Numbered from the stretch's first letter, positions 10,849-22,396 are shown. The stretch is 64,000 nt of DNA from Siphonodentalium dalli (GCA_032622095.1 CP136067.1:137519990-137583989), one strand, 5' to 3'. Program-made: numbers and translations. Notes: a model not told the origin generated them from the letters alone.

Positions 10849-11100
10849 GTAAGTACGAGTGTGTCTCACATGCTTCAAGAAACTATTATCCAATGATGCA
10901 AGTCAAGTACAAAGTAAGTACGAGTCTGTCAAGAATTTATCATCCAAGGATGCAAATCAAATACAAAGTATTTAAAGTACGAGTGTGCTTCAAGAATATA
11001 CCTTCCAACGATGCAAATCAAGTACAAAATAAGTACGATTGTACATCACATGCTTCAAGATACTATCATCCAACGATGCAAACCAAGTACAAAGAAAGAA
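10801..11100 (+). repeat. Tandem duplication of exon end and donor
   Basis: Five degenerate units share the pattern TCAAGAA..TATCATCCAA.GATGC...TACAAA. The first is the last 48 nt of the FYVE exon plus its donor. Unit spacing is about 65, 54, 61 and 56 bp. Unit 2 keeps a perfect GTAAGT donor at 10914; unit 3 has GTATTT; units 4 and 5 have lost the GT. The frame stays open through all copies to about 11246, which creates a long but probably untranslated ORF. Confidence 0.85.
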
Positions 11101-11231
11101 AAACATTACTAATAAATTCCATGAAGACTCTCTTTAGTTTCCATGGTTACATATATTGTGGAGTGTCAAATCTGTTTCTCACAAAGAAGTCAATGAAACT
11201 CCTATTAACATCTTATTCTCTAAAACTAAAT

Positions 11232-11297
11232 ACAGTAATGCTCTAAGTAATCGACTTCTTAACCAAGCAGAATTATGGGTAACTTTTCAGGATTTTG
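11232..11297. mobile_element. Half copy of family A MITE
   Basis: TA|CAGTAATGCTCTAAGTAATC through TTTTCAGGATTT, then abruptly interrupted by the next element. Confidence 0.75.
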
Positions 11298-11300
11298 AAA

Positions 11301-12364
11301 TTAATTGAATTGATTCTCAGGCAATTTTTTTCTTCAAATGAATGAGGGAGGGCGGTTTTTTTTTTTTTTTTTTATTTCCAGCGGCCAGTTCAGACATACA
11401 TCTGGGATCCCTGAAATCAAGACCAGAAGGCTCAATTAATTGTGGAATCATTATAATTGAAACTGCGAACCAATAAACAAAACAACAGACTAGTAGTGAA
11501 ATAAAACTGGAAAAGTGTATAAAATAAAATATATGCATTGAAGTATCCTACTTCTAAAATAACATCGAGGTTGTTCCTCTTAAAGCTAAGCAAATGAAAG
11601 GACGGAAAATGGAATGATTATATTAAATATAGTGAGGTATTAAACTGATGTTTGCCATTCACACTGTTTAAATGCGTCTTGGGAAATTGCAGACATGCTC
11701 ATTTTGCCTTGTTTCGTTTAGCTTTCAACTTCTCCTGTTTCTCACTAGAGAAGTTGCGCTTACGAGATAGCACTGTCTGAAATTTTTCAAGACACGTCTT
11801 ACACCGTGGATGGCAACCATCAACCTTGTCCAAATTTTCCATTCCACCACATTTTATGCAGATGTCTGAGAAGGATTTACAGCTGAAATATGGAATTTCG
11901 ATTTGGTCATAGCATTTAAAGTTCTGTCGAACATACACCCTCACAAATCACGGAATTTGCCGGTGAAGAAACGTCACGACTCGTTTGTTTGTGAACTTAT
12001 AAATAACTGTAAATAATGCAACCTGCTTTAATGAATGACATTAGTTCACTTTATTTAATCATGTTTTTTGCGTAAATACCGAGGCCTATCATCTCCCCAG
12101 TAGCGCACTGCCATAACTCGCTGTAGTTCGTTTCGAAGTGGTATTCCTGTCGTAATTATTACATTACCACGTGCTAAAAGCGTAAACCGGAAATAGCGAA
12201 TTCCGGCACTTCCGCAAACGGAGAACTCGCCACGAACTCGCCACTTGAACGCGAATCGGCTGCGATTTGAATTATTTGATCGTTGGTTATTTGGATTTAA
12301 AATAAAAAGAGTTAGGCGGCCCCTATTTAATGAGAGCGGCGGTGCCTGAGAATCAATTAATTAA
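11301..12364. mobile_element. Inverted-repeat element with short ORF
   Basis: TTGATTCTCAGGCA (11309-11322) is matched by TGCCTGAGAATCAA (12343-12356), and A+T-rich ends extend outside. It carries a poly-T tract (11356-11374) and the cysteine-rich ORF 11699-11944. It appears to break a family A copy. Confidence 0.55.
11699..11944 (-). CDS. Cysteine-rich short ORF, unknown function
   Basis: This 81-codon ORF on the minus strand has CIKC, HPRCKTC and two further cysteines (FKC, FSC), a pattern like a small zinc ribbon. The tail is very basic (SRKRNFSSEKQEKLKAKRNK). Composition looks more protein-like than neighbouring ORFs. It lies within an inverted-repeat element (about 11301-12364), in an intron of the Phafin gene on the opposite strand. 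It could be a captured gene fragment or the remnant of an element-encoded protein. I do not recognise the family. Confidence 0.3.
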   Translation of the reverse strand: MRVYVRQNFKCYDQIEIPYFSCKSFSDICIKCGGMENLDKVDGCHPRCKTCLEKFQTVLSRKRNFSSEKQEKLKAKRNKAK

Positions 12365-12439
12365 TTTTTTTTGGCCCTACTTACATTTTTTTATACGCCC
12401 GTTTGAAAAAACGGTCGTATTATTGAAAAAACGGTCGTA

Positions 12440-12830
12440 TTATGTAAATGGGTTGTCCGTCCGCTTTTGGTTTCCGGATGATAACTCTAGATTGAATTGA
12501 GTGAACTGAACCAAATTTGGTATGTTAGTTTACCACACCAAAATACAGATCAAGTTCGAATATGGGTTTCTTCCACATTATTTTGACTGAGTTATGTCCC
12601 TTTTTCGACTTAGATTTTACCAGATTTGCAGTTTCCGGATGATAACTTGAGATTGAATAAAGTGAACTGAACCAAATTTGGTATATTAATTTACCACCCC
12701 AAAATACAGATCATGTTCGAATATGGGTTTCGTCCGCATGATTTTGACTGAGTTATGCCCCTTTTTCGACTTAGATTTTACCTGATATGCGGTTTCCAGA
12801 TTATTGTGTTTTATTTTTGTTTTTATTTTG
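12440..12830. repeat. Two ~152-bp degenerate direct repeats
   Basis: GTTTCCGGATGATAACT..GATTGAAT and AAATACAGATCA.GTTCGAAT recur at a spacing near 152 bp. The same family occurs at 56590-57010. An ORF here is a by-product. Confidence 0.75.
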
Positions 12831-13058
12831 TCTTAAGTCAAAGGTTTCAAACAAATGAATTAAACCTTGCCCCACTGTACTCCAGAAACAGGCGTATTAT
12901 GCCATGCCCCGACTGCGTGCTCTTATTAATTTTATTGGTTTTCTGCTGATAACTTTAAGTTATGGAATCTTTCTGAAATGCAATTTGAAAATACATTTTA
13001 TGTCATCATGGCAGGGCTCTTGTTAATTGTTTTCAACATGAATATTTGTATAATTAAA

Positions 13059-13459
13059 GGCCCACTTATAGTGCCCTGATATACGGTTTTAATAACAATC
13101 TTTGCCATAAAATATGATTAAAATGCTATAATTCATCACCAATTGAAACTTCTGTGTCTCAGAATCTTCGAAGATGCCCATAGAGAAATAGAAAATAGCC
13201 GAAATAGAAAGAGTTCCCCCATTATGGCTCCCAAAATTCAAACTAAAAATGTATTTTCAATGTAAGAGGAATAACTCTATATCTTAAGAAACTTTAGCAC
13301 AGAATACAAGTTGGTTTTCAACAAAAACAACATGTTTACAGTTTATTACACCGAATAAGTTGATAATACAATGTTTTGGAGCTTCCTATTTCAAATGGTA
13401 TCTAATACGGCATATATTTTATATAAATTGATCTGGGAGTTCGAAAATTAAGTGGGCCT
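13059..13459. mobile_element. TTAA-type MITE family E, copy 1
   Basis: TTAA at 13055-13058 and 13460-13463 flank AGGCCCACTTA...TAAGTGGGCCT. It ends 24 bp before the first base of Phafin exon 6, so the polypyrimidine tract abuts the element. Confidence 0.92.
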
Positions 13460-13483
13460 TTAAATGTTTTATTTTTCTTTCAG

Positions 13484-13602
13484 ATAATCCTTCCTTATCT
13501 GCAACTCACACTGATGATTCATCGGGAGAAGACTCATCTGATGACGATGATGATGAAAAGACGGCGGCTAATGTAACTTATGACAATACCGTGCCCAAAG
13601 AT
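13484..13602 (+). CDS. PLEKHF2: Phafin exon, acidic tail
   Basis: The exon is 119 nt, phase 1 in and phase 0 out. Acceptor tttctttcag ends at 13483; donor AAAGAT|GTAAGC begins at 13603. It encodes NNPSLSATHTDDSSGEDSSD, then a run of aspartates and EKTAANVTYDNTVPKD. Vertebrate Phafin2 also ends in a Ser/Asp-rich acidic stretch, so this is the expected tail. If the donor is not used, the frame runs on to a TAA at 13633-13635, giving an alternative end. A TTAA-flanked MITE ends only 20 bp upstream of the acceptor. Confidence 0.88.
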
Positions 13603-13737
13603 GTAAGCAACCTATTCATTCTAAATGCATTCTAAATATGACTAAATTAGTTGAATTTTGTCAAATAGAAATGCCCTGCATACAATTGTCCTCAACATTA
13701 GCAACACAGACACAATATTAACTTAAGGGTAATTGTA

Positions 13738-13905
13738 CATTAAATACTGCTATTTATCAGACCATCTCCTATTATACTCAACATAATTTATAAAACGAAT
13801 GAATGAATTTGATCCATGGATGAATGCAAAATACACTCATGTGCCCTATGAACGATGTAAACAACATGGTAATTATAATGAAAATGAGTTAATGAAATGA
13901 GCCAT
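13738..13905. mobile_element. Half copy of family D MITE
   Basis: Matches the left half of 54853-55198 (ACCATCTCCTwTTATACTCA, CTATGAACGATG.AAACAA), right half lost. Confidence 0.65.
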
Positions 13906-13940
13906 AAACTACCATTCAGTTGCCGACAAAAACTACGATA

Positions 13941-14430
13941 TCACCGTGGGGAATCACGTGATTTCGATGTTGGTGAGTACCACGCATTCAAAATGTACAA
14001 AGCACAAAAACATAATATATGAGGAACTGACACTAAACATAGCATTTTGACTATTACGAGCATATGCTTGTTTATTTTAACAACAAGTTGATACCTTATT
14101 AGTTCAAAATACTCAAGGGTTTTCTATAACATTCTGACCAAAGTTGCCAGGCGGAGGTTCGTGGAATACACAAGTCCATACACCTAGGAGAATCCTTCAA
14201 CTGACAACTTTGGTCAGAATGTTAGAACAAACAACTGAGTTTGGACACACAAAATCAGCTTGTTTGAAAAATAGTATAGCATATGCTCGTAGCTGCCAAA
14301 ATACTATGTAATATATCATTATCCTAGTTTATTATCTTTTTCCTCGTTTCTGGTCGCGTTTGTGAATGCCTCCGCCATTTTGAATGCGTGGTACTCATCA
14401 ACTTGAAACCACGTGATTCCCCACTGAGGA
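13941..14430. mobile_element. Inverted-repeat MITE family G, copy 2
   Basis: Ends GTGGGGAATCACGTG and CACGTGATTCCCCAC are inverted and flanked by ATAT. Same family as 5298-5793. Confidence 0.85.
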
Positions 14431-14974
14431 TATAACTTGTAGTGGCAGTCAACGTGTTAAGGTCTTTGAAGTGGGTTCATTTACAATAACATAAATTTTA
14501 TATTAATGTGTGTAAAACCACATTTAAAAACTCTCCAACATCGATGTTTCATAAATCAAAACCTTTGTTATGTAAACATTACTGTTACAGTATCATTGCC
14601 AATTAGTCCAATAAGATACAAAAGTTTAATCAAAACTTGATGGCAAACATTGGAAAAGGTCAAAACATTGAACAATATATTGAAAATCACATTTAACCCT
14701 TTGGAGAGTATCTGTAACGTCATATACTTGACGTCATGAGTAATTTTAACGTCAACGTTATAGCAATAATTATTAACAAGTTTGGGTCAAAAGGGTCCAA
14801 TAATTCGTTTTAATTTATGTGCAGTTTTTGTTAACGTGTGTTATCATGATCGATTGCACTTATACATTTGGGACATTATATTAATCAAAATAACTCCTAT
14901 ACAAATCATTTATAAATCAGATGATTTATTGAAGTTATGTCTACATAAAATAACACTTCCTGAAACGACATATA
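14431..14974. other. Intronic DNA, no feature seen
   Basis: A+T-rich Phafin intron between two elements. The ORF starting at 14782 runs into the next element and has no recognisable protein. Confidence 0.4.
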
Positions 14975-15994
14975 CAACCCTGATTATTAGCGGTCGGCTA
15001 TCGGCAAAGCCGACCGTTTTTCCGAGGAAAAATTTATTATCCTCGGCTAAAAAATAGCCGAGGACATTATCTGAAGAAATGATAAACAGACACTAGGCAA
15101 CGATAACTACCAGGTATATTGTCACCATGAGCTGCCCAACCCCCAAATTTATTAAGTCAAATGTGTTACCGTGCGGAAAACAATTATGAGATTTCCAATT
15201 TCGGGAACGCAAACCGGAAAGAAATATGGTGCATATTGGCGATGTGTATGCTGGTTTAATATAATAGTATTTGAAGTTTTTATGGCTAGCATGTATAGTT
15301 ACTATAGTATAGATGGATAAATATTAAAGTATATAGATAGATATAAAATTTATAATCCTGATTTAAACTTTGTTTGTTTTAGTTCCGTTTCCGTCTTTGT
15401 GGTATTTCGTGTTTTATATACGCAGTAACAGTGAGACCGCAAATCGAACAGACCTCAAACAATTCTGTCCATGCGTATTCTCTTAAATTCACCGATGTTA
15501 CTGAATATATTTGGCGACAAAATTATCAGAGAGCACCAGAGAGCACCATTTTATAGTGTGCAAATATATTTTTAATCGTGTATTTTGGCTTGATGGAAAT
15601 AAAGCGTGATCCAACCGAAAAATCTTAATTTTATTCCCAATGATTCCGTGGTTTTAGAAGTTAGAGACACATGGTAGTCGGTGTCAAGGCCGTTAATTGT
15701 GCATAGATCATAGCTGTACTAAACTGTGAAACTACTGAAAGGGTGTGCCTTTGAATGCAGAAAATCAAGAAATAGGTAACTGAGTATTTCAAAATGTGGA
15801 AACTTAACAGAAATATTCACTGAATCTATTCAATCATCATTCAATATGTCAATGAATGTTATTTGTTAATCATTTTAAGTACATTTAGTTAGTTTTTTTT
15901 TAAAAGCCTAAGAGAATACTGTTTTTGCCTAGGAGAAATATTTCTCCTAGGCATTTTTTTTTGCCTAGGACATTTTTCCTAATTATCAGGGTTG
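14975..15994. mobile_element. CAACCCTGAT element (family I), copy 1
   Basis: Ends are CAACCCTGATTATTAG and TAATTATCAGGGTTG. A CATATA direct repeat flanks it (14969-14974, 15995-16000). Each end has its own small hairpin (GCGGTCGGC/GCCGACCG and CCTAGGAGAAATATTTCTCC). It matches 51622-52986 in inverted orientation. No transposase. Confidence 0.9.
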
Positions 15995-16194
15995 CATATA
16001 TGTCGTTCTACTCCTCAACCGATAGACGACATATATGTTGTTCTACTCGCCAAAGGGTTAAACTATAAATATTTGAACTTACTACGCAACTAGTGATGTT
16101 TGTTGGTTAATCACTGTAACAGTTTTGTTTACATAACAGTGGTATCAACACGCTAAATTTAGTTATTGGGGAGTTATCAATAATTAGCACAAGA

Positions 16195-16510
16195 ACAAAG
16201 CCTGATTATTTACAGAATGAGGTCGCCATAGCGGGCTAGCATCACTAAATTCACCCTCTGGGGACCTCATTCTGCTCAGGCCTCATTTTCTCTAAAGTTT
16301 CTTTATTATAAAATTTCTATAGAAATTTAGATTCTATTTCTTTTTTATTGTTTGTTTCTCTATATTCCCAAATTGACAGACGACACATTGCATATTCAAG
16401 GTTCCCAATGGGTTTACATCCAAATATTCACCATTTGGCAACTTCAATCTGAGTCTATGTCTCCCAGAGCAGATGAGGCCATGAAGAATGAGGTCCCCAG
16501 AGGGTGAATT
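16195..16510. mobile_element. Family B palindromic element, diverged
   Basis: GAATGAGGTC and GGGGACCTCATTCTG arms occur with a long inner insertion related to the interior of 6565-6965. Confidence 0.6.
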
Positions 16511-17019
16511 TAAAAGACTTCATGTGATTTCCCATACTAATGGGGACCTGTGAACTTCTTGTGATATATAATTTTTTTTCCCCGACGTTCTGAAAGAAAA
16601 GGGGGACTATAGAAACGGGCTCTGTCCGTTCGTTTGTCTGTCCGTTCGTCATTCACACTTTTGAGTACCTTCATGGTGTAATCATCTCCTCCTACAGATT
16701 TCATCCCAGAGATTTTAAACTCAGAATATTGTTGCCCATATATTGAAGATGTGCAACATGTATATAGATGACGGAAAAATATTTTTTTTACAGAATTATT
16801 AACCCTTTCGACTTTCAACATTTTTTTTAATTTCTTTAACAAAGCGGCATCAAATTGCCACGTTGTTGGGGGAACCTGTGGTCGACTGACCTTATATGTT
16901 GTTTGAAAAGTCTCTGAACCCCTATGGGGACAGATGAATATCATACTGAACCCATTGCAGTCATACCAGATATGGTTGTAGCATTTTGTGAAGATTTGAA
17001 AAGAGATCTTTGGTACATG

Positions 17020-17356
17020 TATTGTGTGTCTCAGAAGATGCCCATAGAGAAATAGAAAACAGCTGAAATCATAGAAATCCCCCCATTAATGCTCAAACTA
17101 AAAATTTATTTTCAATGGAAGAGGAATAACTCTATCTTTAAGATATAGAATTATTCCCCCTCCATTGAAAATAATACACTTTGCACCACAAAACTGATGA
17201 AACTTAAGCTTAAACTCAACAAACAACAACATTTTCACAGATTATTACACTGAATAAGTTAATAATACAATTTTTGGAGCTTCCTCTTTCAATTGGTATA
17301 TAACATGGCATATATTTTATATTTGTGATCTGGGGGTTCAAAAATTAAGTGGGCCT
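17020..17356. mobile_element. TTAA-type MITE family E, copy 2
   Basis: The right end TAAGTGGGCCT|TTAA is intact (TTAA 17357-17360). Interior shares GATGCCCATAGAGAAATAG with copy 1; left end eroded. The interior has an inverted pair around GAATAACTCTAT/ATAGAATTATTC. Confidence 0.75.
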
Positions 17357-17577
17357 TTAACTTCCTGAAAGGAATAATACATATGTTTCTTGAATTCCAG
17401 AATTATAGCTTTTGGTGAGGACATGCCAACTCGGGTAATATAGCTTTGAAATAAAAAGCTTTCAATTTGGGAACCATTTGTTTCGACCACAAATCACTGC
17501 CTCTTGTTTCATGAGGATTCACATTACTAACGACAAAAAATCAAGCCAATCGTAATTGAATATATGCAACTGACCTA

Positions 17578-17926
17578 CAGTAATGCCCTAAATAATCGAC
17601 TCCTTAAACCACAGCAGAATTATGGATAATTTTTCAGGATTTTGTTGGAAATATGGCTTGTTGCGGGGCTCAAAATACATTTAATTTTGCGAGAATCAAA
17701 TGCCGAATCAAGTTAGTCATAAAGCATTGAAAATTGAAAAGTTTCGCGAGAATCATTACGAGAATCGATTCGGTGATTCTCATCGAATCTTAAGGCCTGT
17801 GTTGCCATTCATCGGAAAGCTCTCAGTGAGAGCTTTCCAATGAATGGCAACAAGCTACATTTCCGACTAAAAAATTACCCATAATTCTGCTGTGGTTAAG
17901 AGGTTGATTATTTAGGGCATTAATGT
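17578..17926. mobile_element. Family A palindrome with insertion
   Basis: CAGTAATGCCCTAAATAATC begins the left arm; the right arm ends GGGCATTA. About 145 bp of unrelated sequence (17658-17803, with CGAGAATCA repeats) lies within the left arm. Confidence 0.8.
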
Positions 17927-17929
17927 AGA

Positions 17930-18370
17930 TCATGCCATGAATCTCTTCTCTGGCTACGCTCGTAGAAATCATACATATACTCCACCAGTTCAAACCTGAG
18001 AACTTTTTGATGTTGTGACAGGGAATTTTAACATTGAAAAAAAACAGTGCAGGTAATATATTTCTTAGTTAATACCTGTTCCTTAATAATCTATTTTAGT
18101 GTACATGTAGGTGAAGGTTCTAGCTTGAGATTGCATGATTTAAGTGACTGGTTCACAAAATTCACAAAAATCATGCAATCTCGAGATATTGTGAAATGGA
18201 TTATTAAGGAATAAGTATTAACAATGATCTATATTCCCTGCATTGTTTGGTCAATGTTATAAAGTTCCCTGATAGATCATGTCAGAATATTCGCGGATGT
18301 TGAATGGATGGGATATGATATCTACGGGTAGATATCTACAGAGTAGAGATTCATGATATGATCTACAACA
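17930..18370. mobile_element. ATCATGCCATGAATCTC element (family J)
   Basis: The inverted ends TAGATCATGCCATGAATCTC and GAGATTCATGATATGATCTA enclose a palindrome centred near 18170. Copies or fragments at 39857, 53917 and 55325. Confidence 0.8.
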
Positions 18371-18475
18371 TGACCCTGACACTGGTAAAAATATTTATGG
18401 TTATTCTTCTGTTGCATTGATCCATCCACAATTTTTAAACAAAATTAAATGTCTTTGAACAAGGCACTTGTTTAA

Positions 18476-18867
18476 CCCTTTACCCAACACACCGGCCAAA
18501 ACCGGCCAAATAAAGCTTCAACAGCCTAAAATATCTTCGGTCTGTCTCAATAGAACCATACACATATGGATATCATTGGAACCGGCTCCTTGACCACATT
18601 GTGATAGTTACAGTTATGCCCTGTGCCAATGCATTCTCTTATATATGCGAGTCGACCATAGGTCGCCTCGCATATATAAGAGAATGCATTGGCCTAAAAA
18701 AAATCTTTTTTTAACACTTTTTACCATTTTTTTTTACATTCTTTAACAATTTTATTATTTTTAATGTGTTAAGCCAATGCATTCTCTTATATATGCGAGG
18801 CGACCTATGGTCGACTCGCATATATAAGTGAAAGCATTGGCACAGGGCCGTTCTGTTGGGTAAAGGG
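18476..18867. mobile_element. Hairpin MITE HP-1, copy b
   Basis: TTAA flanks (18472-18475, 18868-18871). Two hairpins near 18623-18692 and 18773-18841. Orientation is opposite to copy a. Confidence 0.92.
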
Positions 18868-18889
18868 TTAAAGATGGTATAACAGGTGT

Positions 18890-19330
18890 TATATAGTTTC
18901 CTAGGTATAAAATAATAAATATGAATCGACAACCCCTGTCTGGATACGCTTCTATCAATTAATATTGATTTTATTTTTTATTTTCTGGTATAATATACAT
19001 ACAATCAATTTGGGACATTTTGCGGCTCGGATTCATTCGGAGTGTAGCATAATGGATAACTTGATAAGAAAATATTGATATAAAATCAATATTAATTGAT
19101 AGAAGCGTTTCCGGACAGATATGTAATGATGGCGTTACATGTGGGCTATTTTGGTTATTACAAACTACTACACCCATTGATAGAGAACCGGAGCCATATC
19201 GATTCAAGATGCTAAGAATCAGGCCCCATCGATAGAAAACTGGAGACTTCTCCAGATTTGCGTTATAACTTGTTTTCTCCAAAAATGCGAGTTATAGTTA
19301 CAAATCTTTGTTAGCATTCCCTATTGGATG
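18890..19330. repeat. Inverted-repeat region (family W)
   Basis: GCTTCTATCAATTAATATTG at 18949 is repeated inverted near 19080-19110, with GTCTGGA/TCCGGACAGA outside. A related block is at 62275-62360. Confidence 0.65.
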
Positions 19331-19796
19331 TCACGGACGACATATTACAACAGATCGCTATCAGTATTAGTTTTGGAATATGCTGTGGAATTGAAGAATT
19401 TTCATCACGAACAGTGACAAATATACTGAGTAATTTCCAAATAACATTTGAAGTTCTGACGATAAACTGACCCGATTATCAGACAAATAGAACTAACGTT
19501 CACTTGTGCATCCATTGCCGCTTCCTATGCAATGATTTGAGGAAACACATGACAGAAAAATTGCTTTGAGTTTGAGGATATTACGAAAATGCATAGAATC
19601 AGAAACTTTACTCAATATAGAACATAAATACCACTCGGTAGAGTACCAAATTGCCAGGAGTATTTCCCCCACATTGGTTGTCATTATCTGTTGCAATTAT
19701 TGTATATTTATGTCGGGTTTTAACAGTTTTATTTTTCATTTTCATTTAACATTCACCAACTACCACTTTTGAACTTGCAAGTTTATCATTTTCTCT
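19331..19796. other. Intronic DNA, no feature seen
   Basis: Phafin intron sequence. Short ORFs on both strands overlap one another and none resembles a protein I know. Confidence 0.4.
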
Positions 19797-19800
19797 TTAA

Positions 19801-20255
19801 CCCTTTCAGTGCCAGGGGCCGATCTCATCGGCCCTAATTTACGGTCTGTAAAATCGGCCCTAAAAAAAAAAAAAAAAGTGTTTTTTGGGGTTGATTTTTT
19901 TTTTGGTATGATTAAGCATGCTATAGCGAATTTAAAAACAAACTGGATTAAACCTTAGGGGCATGTTATAACTCAAAACTATCACCCAAGTATTCATAGT
20001 AATAATTTTGATGCCCATGAAAAACGTAAGATTCACTGGCACTAAACCTACAAATTAAGTCTGTTAAAGAATATAAGAAAAAATTATTAAAATTGTAAAA
20101 AATTGTAAAAAATAATAACAAATGATGAAAAATTGTTAGGCCAATGCATTCTCTTATATATGTGAGGCGACCTATGGTCGACTCGCTTATATAAGAGAAT
20201 GCATTGGCACAGGGTATATGGGTTGATACAAAAATCGGACCTGGCACTAAAAGGG
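19801..20255. mobile_element. Hairpin MITE HP-2, copy a
   Basis: TTAA flanks (19797-19800, 20256-20259). Ends are CCCTTTCAGTGCCAGG and CCTGGCACTAAAAGGG. It holds one hairpin (about 20140-20210) and a GGCCGATCTCATCGGCC palindrome at one end. Confidence 0.9.
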
Positions 20256-20259
20256 TTAA

Positions 20260-20884
20260 TGCTGTGCATGTAAAATGTTTCCTTCTGATTCTTGTCATTT
20301 TGGATATTGATAAATAAAAGAGTAACTTCAAGCAACAACATAAGAGTACATAAGCAAAATAAGTTAATATTGACAAAAACTTGGTCAAAACAAACTATTA
20401 TGAAAACAAAAATCCAAGAGAACCCCATAGCTTGTCATACATAATTATGCATAAAATTCCATAAAATTGAACCAAAAAATACATTGAACACCTATATAAT
20501 TACTAATTCATATACCAAAAAGTTTTATGCTAACAGTGGTAAAAAATTGCAATTATTAAAGTTTTTATCCTTTATTTTCAGTAATTCTCGCATAGGAAGT
20601 CGCATGTTATGATCATGTAACCCCGTTGTCAGCCATTTTGGAACAGAAATATTCATTATGAAATCCAAGAAACAGTTGATTTTAATATATGGACTTGACT
20701 CTGGGATCTCAGTTTCTTTCTATGTGGAAAACTTGTTGGTCATTAGTATCAAGCGATAATTGTTGGTTTGTAGTACCGGTGTAACATGTCATCTCCCCCC
20801 TCCCCCCCAGGATACAGGTGTAAGATCGTCCGTTAAATGTGTATTTTCATATTTTCTTTGAAGTTTTTTTTCAACTGAATAGGG
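20260..20884. other. Intronic DNA, no feature seen
   Basis: A+T-rich Phafin intron; a CT-rich run near 20800-20815 is the only simple-sequence feature. Confidence 0.4.
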
Positions 20885-21180
20885 TTGAATATGTGTGAGT
20901 TTGGCATCTCTCATGACATACCTGGTCTAATTATGTTTGAGTTTGGTATCTCTCATAACATACCTGGTCTGATATGTTTGAATTTGGTATCTCTCATAAC
21001 ATACCTGGTCTGATATGTTTGAATTTGGTATCTCTCATAACATACCTGGGAGTTTGGTATCTCTCATAACACACCTGGTCTAATATGTTTGAGTTTGGTA
21101 TCTCTCCTATTATACCTGGTCTAATATATGTGATTTTGGAATCTCTCCTAACATATCTGACCTGTGTGAAAACTGGATAT
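20885..21180. repeat. ~41-bp tandem repeat in intron
   Basis: About seven units of TTTGGTATCTCTCATAACAT followed by ACCTGGTCTGATATGTTTGA, spacing 40-42 bp with drift at both ends. Confidence 0.85.
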
Positions 21181-21318
21181 CTTACATATATGCATTCAAT
21201 CCCCTCTAAATTTAGCTGATCTCAATCATGTAAGATTTTGTCCACTGTAAAAACAAGACAAAGTCATACACCATTTTATCTTATTTAACAGTTTGTTGGT
21301 TCATCATATTCACACACA

Positions 21319-21595
21319 CTGTGATGCCCTAAATAATCGACTCTTTAACCACAACAGAATTATGGGTAATTTTTCAGGATTTAGTCGGAAATATGGCTTG
21401 TTGCCATTCAGCGGAAAGCTCTCAGAAAGTTTTTCAGGATTTAGTGGAAATATGGCTTGTTGCCATTCATCGGAAAGCTCTCAGTGAGATCTTTCCGATG
21501 AATGGCAACAAGCCATATTTCCGACTAAATCCTGAAAAATTACCCATAATTCTTCTGTGGTTAGTTAAGGAGTCAATTATTTAGGGCATTACTGT
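21319..21595. mobile_element. Family A palindrome with partial left-arm duplication
   Basis: The TTTCAGGATTTAGT..GGAAAGCTCTCAG segment occurs twice in tandem in the left arm (21376-21427 and 21431-21485) before the apex. The right arm ends GGGCATTACTGTA. Confidence 0.85.
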
Positions 21596-21597
21596 AT

Positions 21598-22396
21598 TGT
21601 TGGATTATATTTTATCTTCACAGCCCTGAAGGCGGGATATTATCCTGACCACAGATTTTTCATATTGTTTTATTTTCTCATGGGTTAATTGTACTTCCTC
21701 AAAATTCAGCCATTTTCAAATTCTGACACATTTAGGATATCCTTAACACTTCGAATCACCAAAGTTTGTGAAATATAAGTACATATAACGTTCGATCAGT
21801 TTGTTATTTCAAAACATTGAGAGAAATGGAAATGAGAAAATAATTTAATCGATACATATTTATTCTGTTTGATGATTTATTTTTAAGTTTTAATTAATAT
21901 TGCTTGTTGAAAAATGCATGTCCTTACATGATTTATAGGTAACAATTCCAGACCAATGACAAATCAAGTAAAATGCATGGCATCGAGTGACTTTCTTGCC
22001 AATGATCGGAAATGTCAGAATCAAAATGTCGAGATATATTTGATATTTTGATATTCCATGTGATCATCTGCAGAATCTAGACTAAGAGCTTGTAATTTTT
22101 ATGAAACATAGATTTCCAATAGAGAAGCATAGGCCTATGATAGGCCAGGATCGAAGTTGGTAGGCCCATTAGGCCAATATAAATAAATTGCCAGATTTAC
22201 ATCCAACTTTTTTAGAAAAATGGGGCGGGAGGGCGAATTTTATTTTTTATATTTTATTCTTCCTAACATAAATGGCCATGGACAGTTCTAGATATTGAAG
22301 CAGTATCCTCTCTTATATAATACAAGGTGATTTAGATTGTCCAATTGATCAAAATAGACTGATTAATGGATCATTGAAATGTAATTTGATGATTAA
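21598..22396. other. Intronic DNA, no feature seen
   Basis: Phafin intron; no exon, hairpin or known repeat family seen. Confidence 0.4.

Noticed and set aside
10728-11246. 172-codon ORF overlapping the FYVE exon
   Set aside because: The frame is the real exon followed by read-through of duplicated exon ends past a strong GTAAGT donor. The phase-compatible exon 6 with the acidic tail supports splicing.
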